From positions 496,001 through 560,000 of the forward strand of contig NZ_JAPJDC010000001.1 in assembly GCF_026241855.1 (NCBI RefSeq): DNA of 64,000 nucleotides, in the 5' to 3' direction. The stretch is from Curtobacterium flaccumfaciens pv. betae. Its GTDB lineage: Bacteria > Actinomycetota > Actinomycetes > Actinomycetales > Microbacteriaceae. Positions 14,091 to 23,310 of the stretch are shown here, in pieces. A program made the position numbers and the translations under genes. The number at the start of each line of letters is the position of its first letter. The first letter of the stretch is position 1. The notes beneath the pieces are model-generated. The model was given only the letters and a program-made list of their open reading frames with translations, was not told the origin of the DNA and ran no database searches.

Positions 14091-15901
14091 GGCGTCCCCG
14101 TCGCGATGATCTTCGCGATGGTCTGTTGTGCGGTGGCATCTCGGGACAGGTAGCCGACACCGCTGTCCGGGAACATGTCGTGCCCGGTGACGGCGCTGCC
14201 GCCAGGGGAATCATCAGCGCCGAACGTTTCGACGTCCGGAAGGTCGCGTGGATCGGTCCGTCCGATCCGGCCGAGGATCGCTGTGTGGTCAGCGGACCCC
14301 TCGGTCGCGTACACGTGGTCAACGTTGAGATGCTCGGGAGTCGTGGTGTCGGTGAATCCGACGGAGCCGTACGTGACGAGCGAGTCGACCCGGTACCGAG
14401 TCTGCGCGAGCGCTTCGGCCGCGGTGGTGGACCCGTAGGAGTGCCCGAGGACGGTCAGCGACCGCGGCGCGCTGCCGCGGCTGTCGTGGATGCCGTCGAG
14501 GAACGAGGCGAGGTTCGCCCCACCCGCGGTCGCGCGCGCCTGACTGGGGACTTCGACGGCGCCCGGTGCGTGGTACCCGATCCAGGACACGACCGCGAAT
14601 GATTCAGACCGGCGCTGTTTCCACGCGGTGCCCAGAAGACCGTTGGCGGCGCGGACCTTCTCGTCCATGCTGTCGACGGCAGTTGTCGCCCCGGGGACGT
14701 TGACCGTCACGTTCGACGCGGTGTCCAGGTCGCCGAGGACGACTGCGGCGACGAGCGCGCCGTCCGACACGCCGAAACCCACGAGCTGCGCCACGGCCTT
14801 CGACGGGCTCTGGATTCTGCGCGCGAGGTCGTCGGCGTCACGGAGGCCGTCTCGAAGCGCCACCACCTGCTTCCGGAACTCGTCGAGGGTGACCGCGCCG
14901 TAGGTGTACGGCAGCCCCATCAGCCGGTACAGCCGCTCCGGGTCTCGTACCGCGGCCGAGAGGACGGCCCGGGACGCGATGTCGCGCTGCGCTGCCGGGA
15001 CGCCGTCGAGTCCTGCGAACTGCAGCTGCGTGGTCAGGGGCAACGCCCGGACGTCGGCGTCGGTGAAGCCGAGCGCGGCCCAGGCCGCTGCGACCTCCGC
15101 CGGGGTCAGGGACGGATCGAGCAGCCGCTGCAGCCCGGGCGGGAGTTTGGAGGTGCCGGCGACGTCGAGTGCAGCGTTCGCGAGGGAACCGCCGCCAGCG
15201 GCCCTGAACGCGCTCGCGATCCGATCGATCCACGACGCGTCGTCGGCGTTCTCGGCAAGGTAGTCGGCGAAACCACCTGACAATGACGCCCCGTCGACCG
15301 GGACCCAGCTGCAACGGTTGCGGAACACAGCCCACGCGTTGCGCATCCGCACGAGATCCTGCTCCGTCGAGGAGTCCTGCACCCGGGCCACGGCAGCGAA
15401 CTTCCGCAGCCGAGCGGGATCTGCCCCGCTCCGTCCTCCGGACCGGCCACCGGTGCGCTGCCGCGAGCGCGCGCTGAACACCGCGGACACCGGAGAAGGT
15501 CGCTGCGGCGTGCCCGATGGTTCAGGGTCGAACACCGAGCTGCTCCAGTCGAGCACGGGTTGCAGCGGGAGCCCGCCACCGGCGCGCACCAGGTCACGGT
15601 CGGCTTCGCGCTGCCGCCACGCGGCGACGTCCGCCAACCGCTCGCGTTCGGTGTCCGCCTGCCGCTGCGCGGTCCGAACCTGTTCGACCAGGGAATCGAG
15701 CGCCGTCGCCAACCGGGTTCGGTCTCGTGACTCCGTCACCCGAGCGGCCTCGAACAGCCGCGAGTAGGCGCCGTCGAAGTCGTGCAGTGCGGCCTCGGCG
15801 TTGTTCCGTCGTGGTTGGGCGCTGGCACGCAGCGAGAGCGCCACCTCGGCTGCGCAGTCGGCCAACCGCGACGCGGCTGCGTCGTCGAACTCGATCCCCA
15901 T
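14087..15901 (-). CDS. Alpha/beta hydrolase protein with helical WXG-like N-terminus (DUF1023-type)
   Basis: A 604-aa protein. Residues 1-110 are a charged helical region with no signal peptide (MGIEFDDAAASRLADCAAEVALSL onward), like the WXG/ESX-type N-terminal domains of type VII effectors. A Ser/Arg-rich linker follows at about 140-160, then a helical domain. The C-terminal 200 residues form a DUF1023-type alpha/beta hydrolase with nucleophile elbow LGHSYGST (Ser488) and a late GHDMFPDSGVGYLS that supplies the His. In this family the domain is a putative esterase or lipase. It is followed without a gap by two lipoproteins. A secreted toxin or envelope enzyme with lipoprotein partners is my inference. 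A GGGGGGA site precedes the ATG. Confidence 0.7.
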   Translation of the reverse strand: MGIEFDDAAASRLADCAAEVALSLRASAQPRRNNAEAALHDFDGAYSRLFEAARVTESRDRTRLATALDSLVEQVRTAQRQADTERERLADVAAWRQREADRDLVRAGGGLPLQPVLDWSSSVFDPEPSGTPQRPSPVSAVFSARSRQRTGGRSGGRSGADPARLRKFAAVARVQDSSTEQDLVRMRNAWAVFRNRCSWVPVDGASLSGGFADYLAENADDASWIDRIASAFRAAGGGSLANAALDVAGTSKLPPGLQRLLDPSLTPAEVAAAWAALGFTDADVRALPLTTQLQFAGLDGVPAAQRDIASRAVLSAAVRDPERLYRLMGLPYTYGAVTLDEFRKQVVALRDGLRDADDLARRIQSPSKAVAQLVGFGVSDGALVAAVVLGDLDTASNVTVNVPGATTAVDSMDEKVRAANGLLGTAWKQRRSESFAVVSWIGYHAPGAVEVPSQARATAGGANLASFLDGIHDSRGSAPRSLTVLGHSYGSTTAAEALAQTRYRVDSLVTYGSVGFTDTTTPEHLNVDHVYATEGSADHTAILGRIGRTDPRDLPDVETFGADDSPGGSAVTGHDMFPDSGVGYLSRDATAQQTIAKIIATGTP

Positions 15902-16040
15902 CGTCCCCCCACCATCCGAACTGGTCGATGGGGGAAACGTAGCATTTCAGCGGTGCAGTACGAAATGACAACGATGCGCTTGTGGGAAACAACAAACCGC
16001 CGCCCACTGGGAGTGGACGGCTGTCTGGTGAGCGGGCTGG

Positions 16041-17387
16041 CTAGAAGGCAACTCCGCGTGCACCCATGAAGGGCACCGGGTCGGTGGTGGCGCCGTTGAT
16101 GTGCACCTCGACGTGGCTGTGGCAGCCGGTCGACGCCCCGGTGGAGCCGACGAGCGCGATGAGCTGTCCCGCCGCGACTCGCTGGCCCTGGGTGACCCGG
16201 AAGCCACCGTTGACGATGTGCCCGTAGGCGGTCTGCACGCCGTTGCCGTGGCTGATCCGGACGTAGTTGCCGTACCCGCCGTACCAGCCGACGTAGTCGA
16301 CGGTGCCGGCCGAGGCCGCGACGATGGGCGTGGAGCAGCCGCTCGCCAGGTCGGTGCCCTCGTGCATGGTGACGACGCCGGTGATCGGGTGCACGCGGTA
16401 CCCGTAGGGGCTGATGACGTAGCCGCTGGCCGGGCGGACCCAGCCGGTCCCGGAGCCCGCGCCGACGGAACCGCCGCCGCCCGAGCCGCTGCTCCCGGTC
16501 GAGCCGCCACCCGACGACGAGCCCCCGCCGGAGTTCGCGGCTGCCGCTGCTGCCGCCGCCGCTGCGGCCGCGCGCTGTGCCGCTTCGCGCGCAGCCTTCT
16601 CCTCCGCCGCCTTGCGGATGCGCTCACCCTTGGCGAACTCGGCTTCGGTCCGGACGCGGCCGGAGGTCAGGGTCGCGAGCTGGGCGTCGAGTCGGGCCTT
16701 GTTGGACTGCTGTTCGTCGTAGGCGGCCTGCACGGCGTCGGATGCCGCCTGGGCTTCCTGCATTCGGTCTTCGGCCTCGGCAGCGAGGTCGCCCAGCGCT
16801 TCGGCGGCGCGGTCGGCCTGCGCCTCGAGCGAGCTGGCGACGGCGGCGTCGGCGCTCGCGGCGGCCTGGACACGCTCGGCCTGCTCGGAGAGCTTGCTCA
16901 GCGCACCGAGGTTGTACAGCAGATCACTGGCGTCTTCGCCCTGGGTGATCACCGAGGTGGTGACGTCGGCGCCCCCGGAGCGGGACATCTGCGCGGCGAA
17001 CTGCCCGGCCTGCGCGGCGCTCTGGTCGGCGACCTTCGCGTGCTCCTTCGCGTCGGTGCGGAGCTGCTGTTCCTTCTCGGCCGCGGTCTGGGCCTTGCGC
17101 TGCGCCTTGTAGAACACGTCACCGAGCTTCTTGGCCTTGGCCTCGGCAGCGTCGACCTTGGCGTCGAGCTCGCTGATGATGCCCCGGATCTCGGTGATCT
17201 GCCCCTGCTTCGCGGATTCCTTGCCGCGGGCGGACTCCACTTCGTCCCACGTGGGGTAGGTCACCGCCTGCGCGGCCGGAGTGTCGGCGATGACCGTGCC
17301 GACGAGGCCCGCGAGCGCCAGACCGGTGACGGCGAGGCGCAGGCGCACGGGGACACGGTGGGCGCGGGGGCTGGTGGGGCGAGACAT
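16041..17387 (-). CDS. M23 family metallopeptidase with coiled-coil N-terminus
   Basis: A 448-aa secreted peptidase. A signal peptide (about residues 1-41, cut near AQA) is followed by a long coiled coil (45-275, EnvC/CwlO-like), a poly-Ala stretch and a Gly/Ser linker (about 285-325), then an M23 LytM domain. The metal site is complete: HPITGVVTMHEGTDLA supplies His and Asp, and HSHVEVH supplies the HxH pair, so it should be an active peptidoglycan endopeptidase rather than a degenerate activator. It is probably used in cell separation or elongation. TAGGCT 8 nt upstream of the ATG is a likely -10 box. The membrane protein gene upstream is 74 nt away on the same strand. Confidence 0.92.
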   Translation of the reverse strand: MSRPTSPRAHRVPVRLRLAVTGLALAGLVGTVIADTPAAQAVTYPTWDEVESARGKESAKQGQITEIRGIISELDAKVDAAEAKAKKLGDVFYKAQRKAQTAAEKEQQLRTDAKEHAKVADQSAAQAGQFAAQMSRSGGADVTTSVITQGEDASDLLYNLGALSKLSEQAERVQAAASADAAVASSLEAQADRAAEALGDLAAEAEDRMQEAQAASDAVQAAYDEQQSNKARLDAQLATLTSGRVRTEAEFAKGERIRKAAEEKAAREAAQRAAAAAAAAAAAANSGGGSSSGGGSTGSSGSGGGGSVGAGSGTGWVRPASGYVISPYGYRVHPITGVVTMHEGTDLASGCSTPIVAASAGTVDYVGWYGGYGNYVRISHGNGVQTAYGHIVNGGFRVTQGQRVAAGQLIALVGSTGASTGCHSHVEVHINGATTDPVPFMGARGVAF

Positions 17388-17461
17388 CGAGCACGAGCCT
17401 ATACATCCGTACAGCGAGCATCGGACGGCAACGCGCCGCTGTGGACAACTTCAGCAGTGCA

Positions 17462-19129
17462 TCAGAAGCCGCGGTCGCGTCGGATGACGTCGGCGCTCCC
17501 GACGACGTCGCGCCGCAGGATGGCCTGCCCCGCGGTGCCGGCGTAGTCGTAGACGTCGAACCCGGTGCAGTGGGTGATCGTCGCCGGGGGCCCGAGCGAG
17601 TCCTCGACCGCGGTGGTCCAGAGGTCGTGCGACCCGACCACCACGAAGCTCGGGTCGGCGTCGCGGTAGGCCCCGAGGTCGACGAGCCAGGGGTACGTCT
17701 CGAAGGTGTCCCGGACCTGCAGCAGCCCGACGTTCCTCGACGCGTAGGTGGCGAGGGGCCGGACGGTCCAGAACTGCCCGACGCCGGTGACCTGGCGCCC
17801 GTCGGCCCAGCGGTCCAGGCACGCCGCCGCCGGGTACTGCGCGGTCGCCACGGCGTGGGCGGTGCCGGGGGCCACGGCGATCCCGGTCGCGAGCACGGCG
17901 GCCATCGCGACCGCCACCCCGGCCCGGACCCCGCGGTGCGGGCGGTGCACGCGGGTGCGGCGGACCGCGGTGCGGGTGAGCTCGGCCACGGCGACGAGCG
18001 CGAGCAGCGGTGCGGTCACGATCGGCTGCAGGTAGCGCGGGGTCTCGGACCCGGCGACGACGACCCCGACGGACACGGCGACGACGGTCACCAGGGGCAG
18101 CAGGGTCGCGACCAGCACGGTGCGTGCGGTGCGGACCCGCCAGGCCCAGACCGTGCCCCCGACGGTGACGAGCACCCCGGCGAACAGCAGCAGGAGCCCG
18201 AGGTCACCCGGTGCCGTGCCCGCCCGGTCGTCGGTCAGCGCCGCGAAGAACCGCAGGGTCTCCCCGGCCCGCGACGGCTGCACGTACGTCGCCGGGTCGA
18301 GGGAGACGAACGGCCGGAGCGGGATCCGCACCAGGTACCCGACGACCGATCCGACCGTGACGGCACCGGCGAGCAGCGCGGCCGGACGCCACGGCACCCG
18401 CCGCGCCAGCACGAGGAGCCCGAGGGTGACGACGACGGGAGCGGCGGACCACGGCACGTACAGCGGGTTCGACGCGGTCGTGCACGCGGCGACGAGTCCG
18501 AGCGCCACGAGCAGGGGCACCGACGCCCGGCCGAGGCGCACCGCCCGCAGCACGAGCACCGCGGTGCCGAGCATCGCCAGCACGGCGCCGTAGTAGTAGG
18601 TCGTGGTGAGCAGCAGGGACGCCAGCTCGAGCGACGTGGCCGTCGCCGACGACTCGGTCAGCACCAGCAGGGTGACCAGACCGAGCGCCCCGGCCGACAC
18701 CGCGATCCGGGCGGGGCGCCCGGCGGACGGCATCAGCTCGTTCGCGGCCGCCCGCACCAGGGCGTAGACGGCGAGGAGCACGAGCACCCCGTTCAGCGCC
18801 AGGGCCTGCTGCGGCGTGGCGGTCACCAGCGAGCAGAACAGGTACACGGGCAGCTCGGGGAAGAAGAACAGCGCGGGCGACATGGCCCACTCGAACGGCT
18901 GGCCGGCCTGCAGCGAGCGCTGGACGAGCGGCAGCAGCACCGAATCGCCGTCGTACCAGAGCAACGCGACCCGCTCCGTCGCGATGACGTGGCGCAGGGC
19001 GACGACGGCCAGGGCCAGCGCGACCAGGCCGCCCAGGGCCTCCCGTCCGATCGTGACGGCCACCTCGCCGGGCCGCCGGTCGCCGGACGGAGCCGGCTCC
19101 ACGGCGGGGCGGCGCGGTGCTCGGGACAT
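17462..19129 (-). CDS. Polytopic membrane protein, GT-C glycosyltransferase-like
   Basis: A 555-aa protein with roughly 11-12 membrane spans and a short C-terminal soluble domain (residues 430-555). The N-terminus after the first span has LLWYDGDSVLLPLVQRSL, an acidic loop in the position of the GT-C catalytic Asp motif seen in ArnT/PMT-like transferases. The pattern fits an uncharacterised lipid-linked sugar transferase or related envelope protein, but no family motif is decisive. TACGCT lies 7 nt before the ATG, consistent with a leaderless start. It is divergent from pyrE. Confidence 0.6.
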   Translation of the reverse strand: MSRAPRRPAVEPAPSGDRRPGEVAVTIGREALGGLVALALAVVALRHVIATERVALLWYDGDSVLLPLVQRSLQAGQPFEWAMSPALFFFPELPVYLFCSLVTATPQQALALNGVLVLLAVYALVRAAANELMPSAGRPARIAVSAGALGLVTLLVLTESSATATSLELASLLLTTTYYYGAVLAMLGTAVLVLRAVRLGRASVPLLVALGLVAACTTASNPLYVPWSAAPVVVTLGLLVLARRVPWRPAALLAGAVTVGSVVGYLVRIPLRPFVSLDPATYVQPSRAGETLRFFAALTDDRAGTAPGDLGLLLLFAGVLVTVGGTVWAWRVRTARTVLVATLLPLVTVVAVSVGVVVAGSETPRYLQPIVTAPLLALVAVAELTRTAVRRTRVHRPHRGVRAGVAVAMAAVLATGIAVAPGTAHAVATAQYPAAACLDRWADGRQVTGVGQFWTVRPLATYASRNVGLLQVRDTFETYPWLVDLGAYRDADPSFVVVGSHDLWTTAVEDSLGPPATITHCTGFDVYDYAGTAGQAILRRDVVGSADVIRRDRGF

Positions 19130-19211
19130 GCCCCGGAGCGTACCGAGGCCGCCTCGGTGCCGGCACCCCGCGGCCCACAGGCTGGGGGAGCGCGTTGCGG
19201 GTCCGACCGAC

Positions 19212-19225
19212 TACCCTTGTGGGCT
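19212..19225 (+). promoter_or_regulatory. -10 box of pyrE
   Basis: TACCCT at 19212-19217 ends 8 nt before the GTG start at 19226, in the pattern TANNNT used throughout the window. It supports the GTG start and a leaderless mRNA. A mirror-image box for the divergent membrane gene (TACGCT, 7 nt before its ATG) lies about 70 bp away. Confidence 0.4.
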
Positions 19226-19777
19226 GTGACCGACGCGCGCGAACAGTTGATCCAGTACATCTCCTCCGAAGCGGTGTTCCACGGCGACTTCACCCTGACC
19301 AGCGGGAAGAAGGCGACGTACTACATCGACCTGCGGAAGGTCAGCCTGGACCACCGCGTCGCGCCGCTGATCGGGCAGGTCATGACCGAGCTCGTGCAGC
19401 AGGTGCCGGACGTCTCCGCCGTCGGCGGCCTCACCATGGGCGCCGACCCCATCGCCAGCGCCGTCCTGCACCAGGCCGCCGCCCAGGGCCTGACCTACGA
19501 CGCCTTCGTCGTCCGCAAGGAGCCGAAGGACCACGGCCGCGGTAAGCAGGTCGAGGGGCCGGACCTCAAGGGCAAGCGCGTCGTCGTGCTCGAGGACACC
19601 TCCACCACCGGCGGCTCGCCGCTCAAGGCGGCCGAGGCGCTCGAGCGCGAGGGCGCGATCGTCGCCGCCGTCGCGGTGGTCGTGGACCGGGACACCGGTG
19701 CCAAGGAGACGATCGAGGCGGCCGGCTACCCGTACTTCGCGGCCATCGGGTTGGCTGATCTGGGGCTGACCGCGTGA
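19226..19777 (+). CDS. pyrE: Orotate phosphoribosyltransferase
   Basis: A 183-aa enzyme (GTG start, MTDAREQLIQYISSEAVFHG) that joins orotate and PRPP to give OMP in pyrimidine synthesis. The N-terminal FTLTSGKKATYYIDLRK orotate loop and the PRPP-binding motif VVVLEDTSTTGGSPLKA are both present. Length is typical of the short actinobacterial PyrE. It stands apart from the main pyr operon. It overlaps the septum-domain gene by 4 nt, so the two are co-expressed. Confidence 0.95.
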   Translation: MTDAREQLIQYISSEAVFHGDFTLTSGKKATYYIDLRKVSLDHRVAPLIGQVMTELVQQVPDVSAVGGLTMGADPIASAVLHQAAAQGLTYDAFVVRKEPKDHGRGKQVEGPDLKGKRVVVLEDTSTTGGSPLKAAEALEREGAIVAAVAVVVDRDTGAKETIEAAGYPYFAAIGLADLGLTA

Positions 19778-22089
19778 CCGAGGAGCGTCCGGACGACGCA
19801 CGCGAACCCGACGGCACCGCCGGCCCGGCAGACGGGGACGACGGCCTGGAGGCTCGGCGTGCGTCCGGCTCGGACGCTCCGTTCCAAGGTCTCCGCAGCG
19901 CTGCGGACATCTTCGGTGCTCCGCGCGGCGAGGAGGACTGGCCGTCGCGACGGGAGCGCCGCGAGGCGGAGCGCACCGCCCGCGAGACGGGCGCGCCGCT
20001 GCCGGAGCCCTTCGTGGCCGAGGGCGAGGCGGAGGCTGCTGAGCCTGCTGCTGCTCCTGCGGCGCCTGAGCCTGCTGCTCCGGCGCTCGACGACGGCGCG
20101 ACCCAGGCCATCTCGATGCCGCCCGAGTTGCTCGCACCCTCCGAGAACCCCGACGCCGTCGTCGAGCACGAACGCTCCACACTGCACGACCGGATCCCCG
20201 CCGCCGCCGACGCCCCGCCGGACTCCACCGCGCCGCACCCGTCGTCGATCGTGCTGCCGACGGCGCAGACCCACCGGGACGAACGTGCCGCCGCGTCGAA
20301 GGCCATCGAGGACGAGCGTCGCCGCGTCGACCCGTTCGGTGAAGGTCGTGCCGACGTCGACTGGCTCGGCCGCGCGACCGGGAACCACCCGGAGTCCGTG
20401 TCGCCCGCTGCTCCCGCTGCACCCCAGCCCCTCGGCGTCGAGAACGTGCTGCCCCCGACCGAGGAACCACCGACCTTCACCGACCTGCTGCGCATCACCA
20501 GCACCGGGCCGGTCCCCACGCAGACCGGCGCGCACGACCGGCCGTTCGACTGGGCGATCGGTGACGACGAGCCCGGCGAGGTCCCGGCGACGCTGACCAC
20601 CGACTCGTTCGACACCACGGCGCTGTCCGCCGGGTCCTGGTCGCTCGCCGACGAGTCCGACGACGAGGACGAGGTCGTCGCCGGCGAGGTCGACACTCCG
20701 GCCTCCGGGCTGCCGCAAGCACCGCGGACCTACCCGGTGCCGCCGGCGGTCCCCGTGCCGCCGGTGGTGCCCCCGGCCATCCCGGCAGCGCCCGTGTCGG
20801 ACACGGCTGCTCCGGCTGCCGTGCCGGATGCCGATGCCGATGCCGATGCCGCTGCCGCTGCCGCTGCCGCTGCCGCTGGTGCTCCGTCGGAGGCGACCGA
20901 GGCCGTGGACGCACCCCGTCGGCCCGCCGGAGACGACGTGACGGACGCGACCGAGGGCCTCCAGACCGACGCCCCGACCACCGCGATGCCTGCGGCCGGG
21001 ACCCCCTGGTGGTCCGAGCCCGAGGCGACCGTTCCGCCGACCGCCGCACCGCCCCTCGTCGAACCCACCGGTGCACAGGAGTACCCGGCGCACCTGCCGC
21101 CGTCGGTGGGGCAGGACCTCGACGCCGTTCTGGGACTGCGTGGGAACGACACCGGTCCGCAGCCGGAGCCCCTGCCCGCCGCGGCGCCGGACGACCTGGA
21201 CCAGTCCGAGTGGAACGGCCGCGAGACCAGCGACACGAGCGCCATCAAGGACCTCTTCGGCACCGAGGCGGTCGGGCAGCTCGGTGGCACCGGCTACGAC
21301 CCCGAGGACACCGGGACGCGGATGATGCCGGCGGCTGCCGTGCCGGCGGCTGCCGCCGCTCCTGCTGCTGCCCCCGCGCCCGCTGCGGCCGGACGGCCCG
21401 CCGGCGGTCCGGACCGGCCGTCCGGCGAACGCGACAACTTCATCAACGAGGGCTTCGCGCGGCTGCGGAACGAGGGCAAGCGCGGCAAGCAGCTGCTGAT
21501 CTACGGGTCGATCGCGCTGATCCTCGTGCTCATCGTGCTGGTGTTCCTGCTGTCGAAGTGGATCCTCGGCAACAACATCGCCGACCAGGCCGTGCCGACG
21601 AAGTCGCCGGCGGCCGCTTCGGCGCCGGCGACACCGAGTGCTGCGCCGTCAGCATCGGCCTCGCAGTCGAGCGAGGCCGCCGCGCCCGCCGCCACGCTGC
21701 AGTTCGCCACGACGCCGGCGTTGCCCGGCGAGCACCCGTGGACCGATCTGGCCGGCGGGGAGTGCCTGTCGCCGTTCACGAACGCGTGGTCGCAGACCTT
21801 CACGGTGGTGGACTGCGCGACGCCGCACATCGGGCAGCTGACCGCACGACTCCCGGTCCAGGGCGACACCTACCCGGGCACCGAGGCCCTCGCGACCCAG
21901 GCCGCCGACCAGTGCCAGTCCGACGCGGCGCTGAACGCCTCGGCCGCCGCTGCCGTGGGCGACGTGCAGGTGCAGGGTTCCTACGCGCCGGACCAGGCGA
22001 CGTGGGACCAGGGTGACCGGTTCATCTCGTGCTTCGTGACGCGCTCGTCGGGGCAGCCGCTGACCGGGTCGTTGGCGCCGGGGGCGTAG
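19774..22089 (+). CDS. Large Ala/Pro-rich membrane protein with septum-formation domain
   Basis: A 771-aa protein starting at GTG 19774 inside the pyrE stop. Residues 1-555 are low-complexity Ala/Pro/Glu/Asp with no fold visible, including a run of alternating Asp-Ala then poly-Ala near 350-367 encoded by a hexanucleotide repeat. One membrane span (LLIYGSIALILVLIVLVFLLSKWIL) lies near residue 570-595. The extracytoplasmic C-terminus holds a Septum_form-like domain: GECLSPFTNAWSQTFTVVDCATPHIGQL and, later, RFISCFVTRSSG, with conserved Cys pairs. The domain name comes from a family first linked to septation, and its actual role is not known. Confidence 0.7.
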   Translation: MTEERPDDAREPDGTAGPADGDDGLEARRASGSDAPFQGLRSAADIFGAPRGEEDWPSRRERREAERTARETGAPLPEPFVAEGEAEAAEPAAAPAAPEPAAPALDDGATQAISMPPELLAPSENPDAVVEHERSTLHDRIPAAADAPPDSTAPHPSSIVLPTAQTHRDERAAASKAIEDERRRVDPFGEGRADVDWLGRATGNHPESVSPAAPAAPQPLGVENVLPPTEEPPTFTDLLRITSTGPVPTQTGAHDRPFDWAIGDDEPGEVPATLTTDSFDTTALSAGSWSLADESDDEDEVVAGEVDTPASGLPQAPRTYPVPPAVPVPPVVPPAIPAAPVSDTAAPAAVPDADADADAAAAAAAAAAGAPSEATEAVDAPRRPAGDDVTDATEGLQTDAPTTAMPAAGTPWWSEPEATVPPTAAPPLVEPTGAQEYPAHLPPSVGQDLDAVLGLRGNDTGPQPEPLPAAAPDDLDQSEWNGRETSDTSAIKDLFGTEAVGQLGGTGYDPEDTGTRMMPAAAVPAAAAAPAAAPAPAAAGRPAGGPDRPSGERDNFINEGFARLRNEGKRGKQLLIYGSIALILVLIVLVFLLSKWILGNNIADQAVPTKSPAAASAPATPSAAPSASASQSSEAAAPAATLQFATTPALPGEHPWTDLAGGECLSPFTNAWSQTFTVVDCATPHIGQLTARLPVQGDTYPGTEALATQAADQCQSDAALNASAAAAVGDVQVQGSYAPDQATWDQGDRFISCFVTRSSGQPLTGSLAPGA
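20823..20880 (+). repeat. Hexanucleotide tract inside the septum-domain gene
   Basis: GCCGAT and GCCGCT hexamers repeated about nine times encode alternating Asp-Ala and then poly-Ala. Changes in copy number would stay in frame and change only the length of the disordered cytoplasmic region. Confidence 0.7.
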
Positions 22090-22137
22090 GCGCGGGTCGC
22101 TCGTCGGCGCGGGCGGTCGGTCGGGCGGCGGGGGTCC

Positions 22138-22191
22138 GACGCGGAACGACGATGTCGACGTCGTACGACAGCGACATCGTCGTTTCGCGTC
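22138..22191. terminator. Long inverted repeat between convergent genes (putative terminator)
   Basis: Twenty-base arms related by one mismatch (GACGCGGAACGACGATGTCG on the left, its complement on the right with one changed base) flank a 14-nt loop, between the ends of the septum-domain gene and the aldo-keto reductase. No T-tract follows. The sequence is unrelated to the two recurring palindrome families. No gene is seen in the rest of this 159-bp gap. Confidence 0.6.
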
Positions 22192-22248
22192 CGCGTCCGC
22201 GTTTGCTTCCGCCCGCGACCGCCGGCGTCGCTCGACAGCGCGCGGGTG

Positions 22249-23202
22249 TCAGGCGCTCGCGGGCACCTTCGCCGACACGTCGGACAGCGTCTGCAGCTCG
22301 TCGACGCTGAGCTCGAGCTCCGCCGAGGCCAGCAACGCCGGCAGCTGCTCGGTGTTCCGGGCGCTCGCGATCGGCGCGACGACGTCGGGCTGCGCCTGCA
22401 ACCAGGCGAGTGCGACGGTGGCGATCTCGGAGCCGTGCGCGTCGGCGATCGAGGACAGCGCGTCCACGACGGCGAGCCCCTCGTCGGTGAAGTACCCGGA
22501 CACCTGGCCCTCGCGGTCCTTGCCGGCGAAGTCGTCCTTCGAGCGGTACTTGCCGGTCAGGAACCCCGCGGCGAGCGAGAAGTACGGCACGACGCCGAGT
22601 CCGTGCTCGTGCGCGAGCGGCGCGATCTCCGCCTCGTACGGCTGGCGGGTGACCAGGTTGTAGTGCGGCTGGATGGCGACGGGCTGGGCGAGGCCGTTCT
22701 CCGTCGCGATGCGGATCCACTCCGCGGCGCGGTCCTTCGAGTAGTTCGAGATCGCGGTGTAGCGGACCAGGCCGTCCTGCACGAGCTGGTCGAAGGCGCG
22801 GACGGTCTCCTCGAGCGGGGTCGACTGGTCGTCGAAGTGGGCGTAGTACAGGTCGATCCGGTCGGTGCCGAGGCGCTCGAGGCTGGCGCGGGCGGCGGCG
22901 GCAACGGTGTCCGCGGCGAGGCCCTGGAACTCCGGGTGCTGCGAGCCCTTCGTGGCGATAACGACGTCGTCCCGCTTGCCCGAGGCACGGAGCCACGAAC
23001 CGATGACCCGCTCGGACTCACCGCCCGAGTTGCCCGGCGCCCAGGCCGAGTAGACGTCCGCGGTGTCGATGAAGTCGCCACCGGCCGCGGTGTAGGCGTC
23101 GAGGACCTGGTGCGAGGTCGACTCGTCCGCCGTCCACCCGAAGACGTTGCCGCCGAGGGCGAGGGGGAACACGTGCAGGTCACTGGTACCGATGCGGGGC
23201 AT
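22249..23202 (-). CDS. Aldo/keto reductase
   Basis: A 317-aa NADPH-dependent oxidoreductase of the aldo-keto reductase superfamily. The tetrad is visible: Asp in FIDTADVY, Tyr in DVYS, Lys in VIATKGS and His (YYAHFDD). C-terminal segments TEQLPALLASAELELS complete the barrel. Relatives with NSGGESERVIGSWL are the YajO/Tas-like broad-specificity group, so the substrate cannot be assigned. A purine-rich AAAGGA lies 8 nt before the ATG. It is divergent from the HEAT protein. Confidence 0.9.
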   Translation of the reverse strand: MPRIGTSDLHVFPLALGGNVFGWTADESTSHQVLDAYTAAGGDFIDTADVYSAWAPGNSGGESERVIGSWLRASGKRDDVVIATKGSQHPEFQGLAADTVAAAARASLERLGTDRIDLYYAHFDDQSTPLEETVRAFDQLVQDGLVRYTAISNYSKDRAAEWIRIATENGLAQPVAIQPHYNLVTRQPYEAEIAPLAHEHGLGVVPYFSLAAGFLTGKYRSKDDFAGKDREGQVSGYFTDEGLAVVDALSSIADAHGSEIATVALAWLQAQPDVVAPIASARNTEQLPALLASAELELSVDELQTLSDVSAKVPASA

Positions 23203-23310
23203 GCGGAGGTCCTTTCGTGGTCGTGGGTGCGGTGGGAGCGGACCGCACGTCTCCCGACGCTATGCCCCGATGCTTGACACGGCCCCGGCGCGAGGGGCTT
23301 CGATGGAGGG

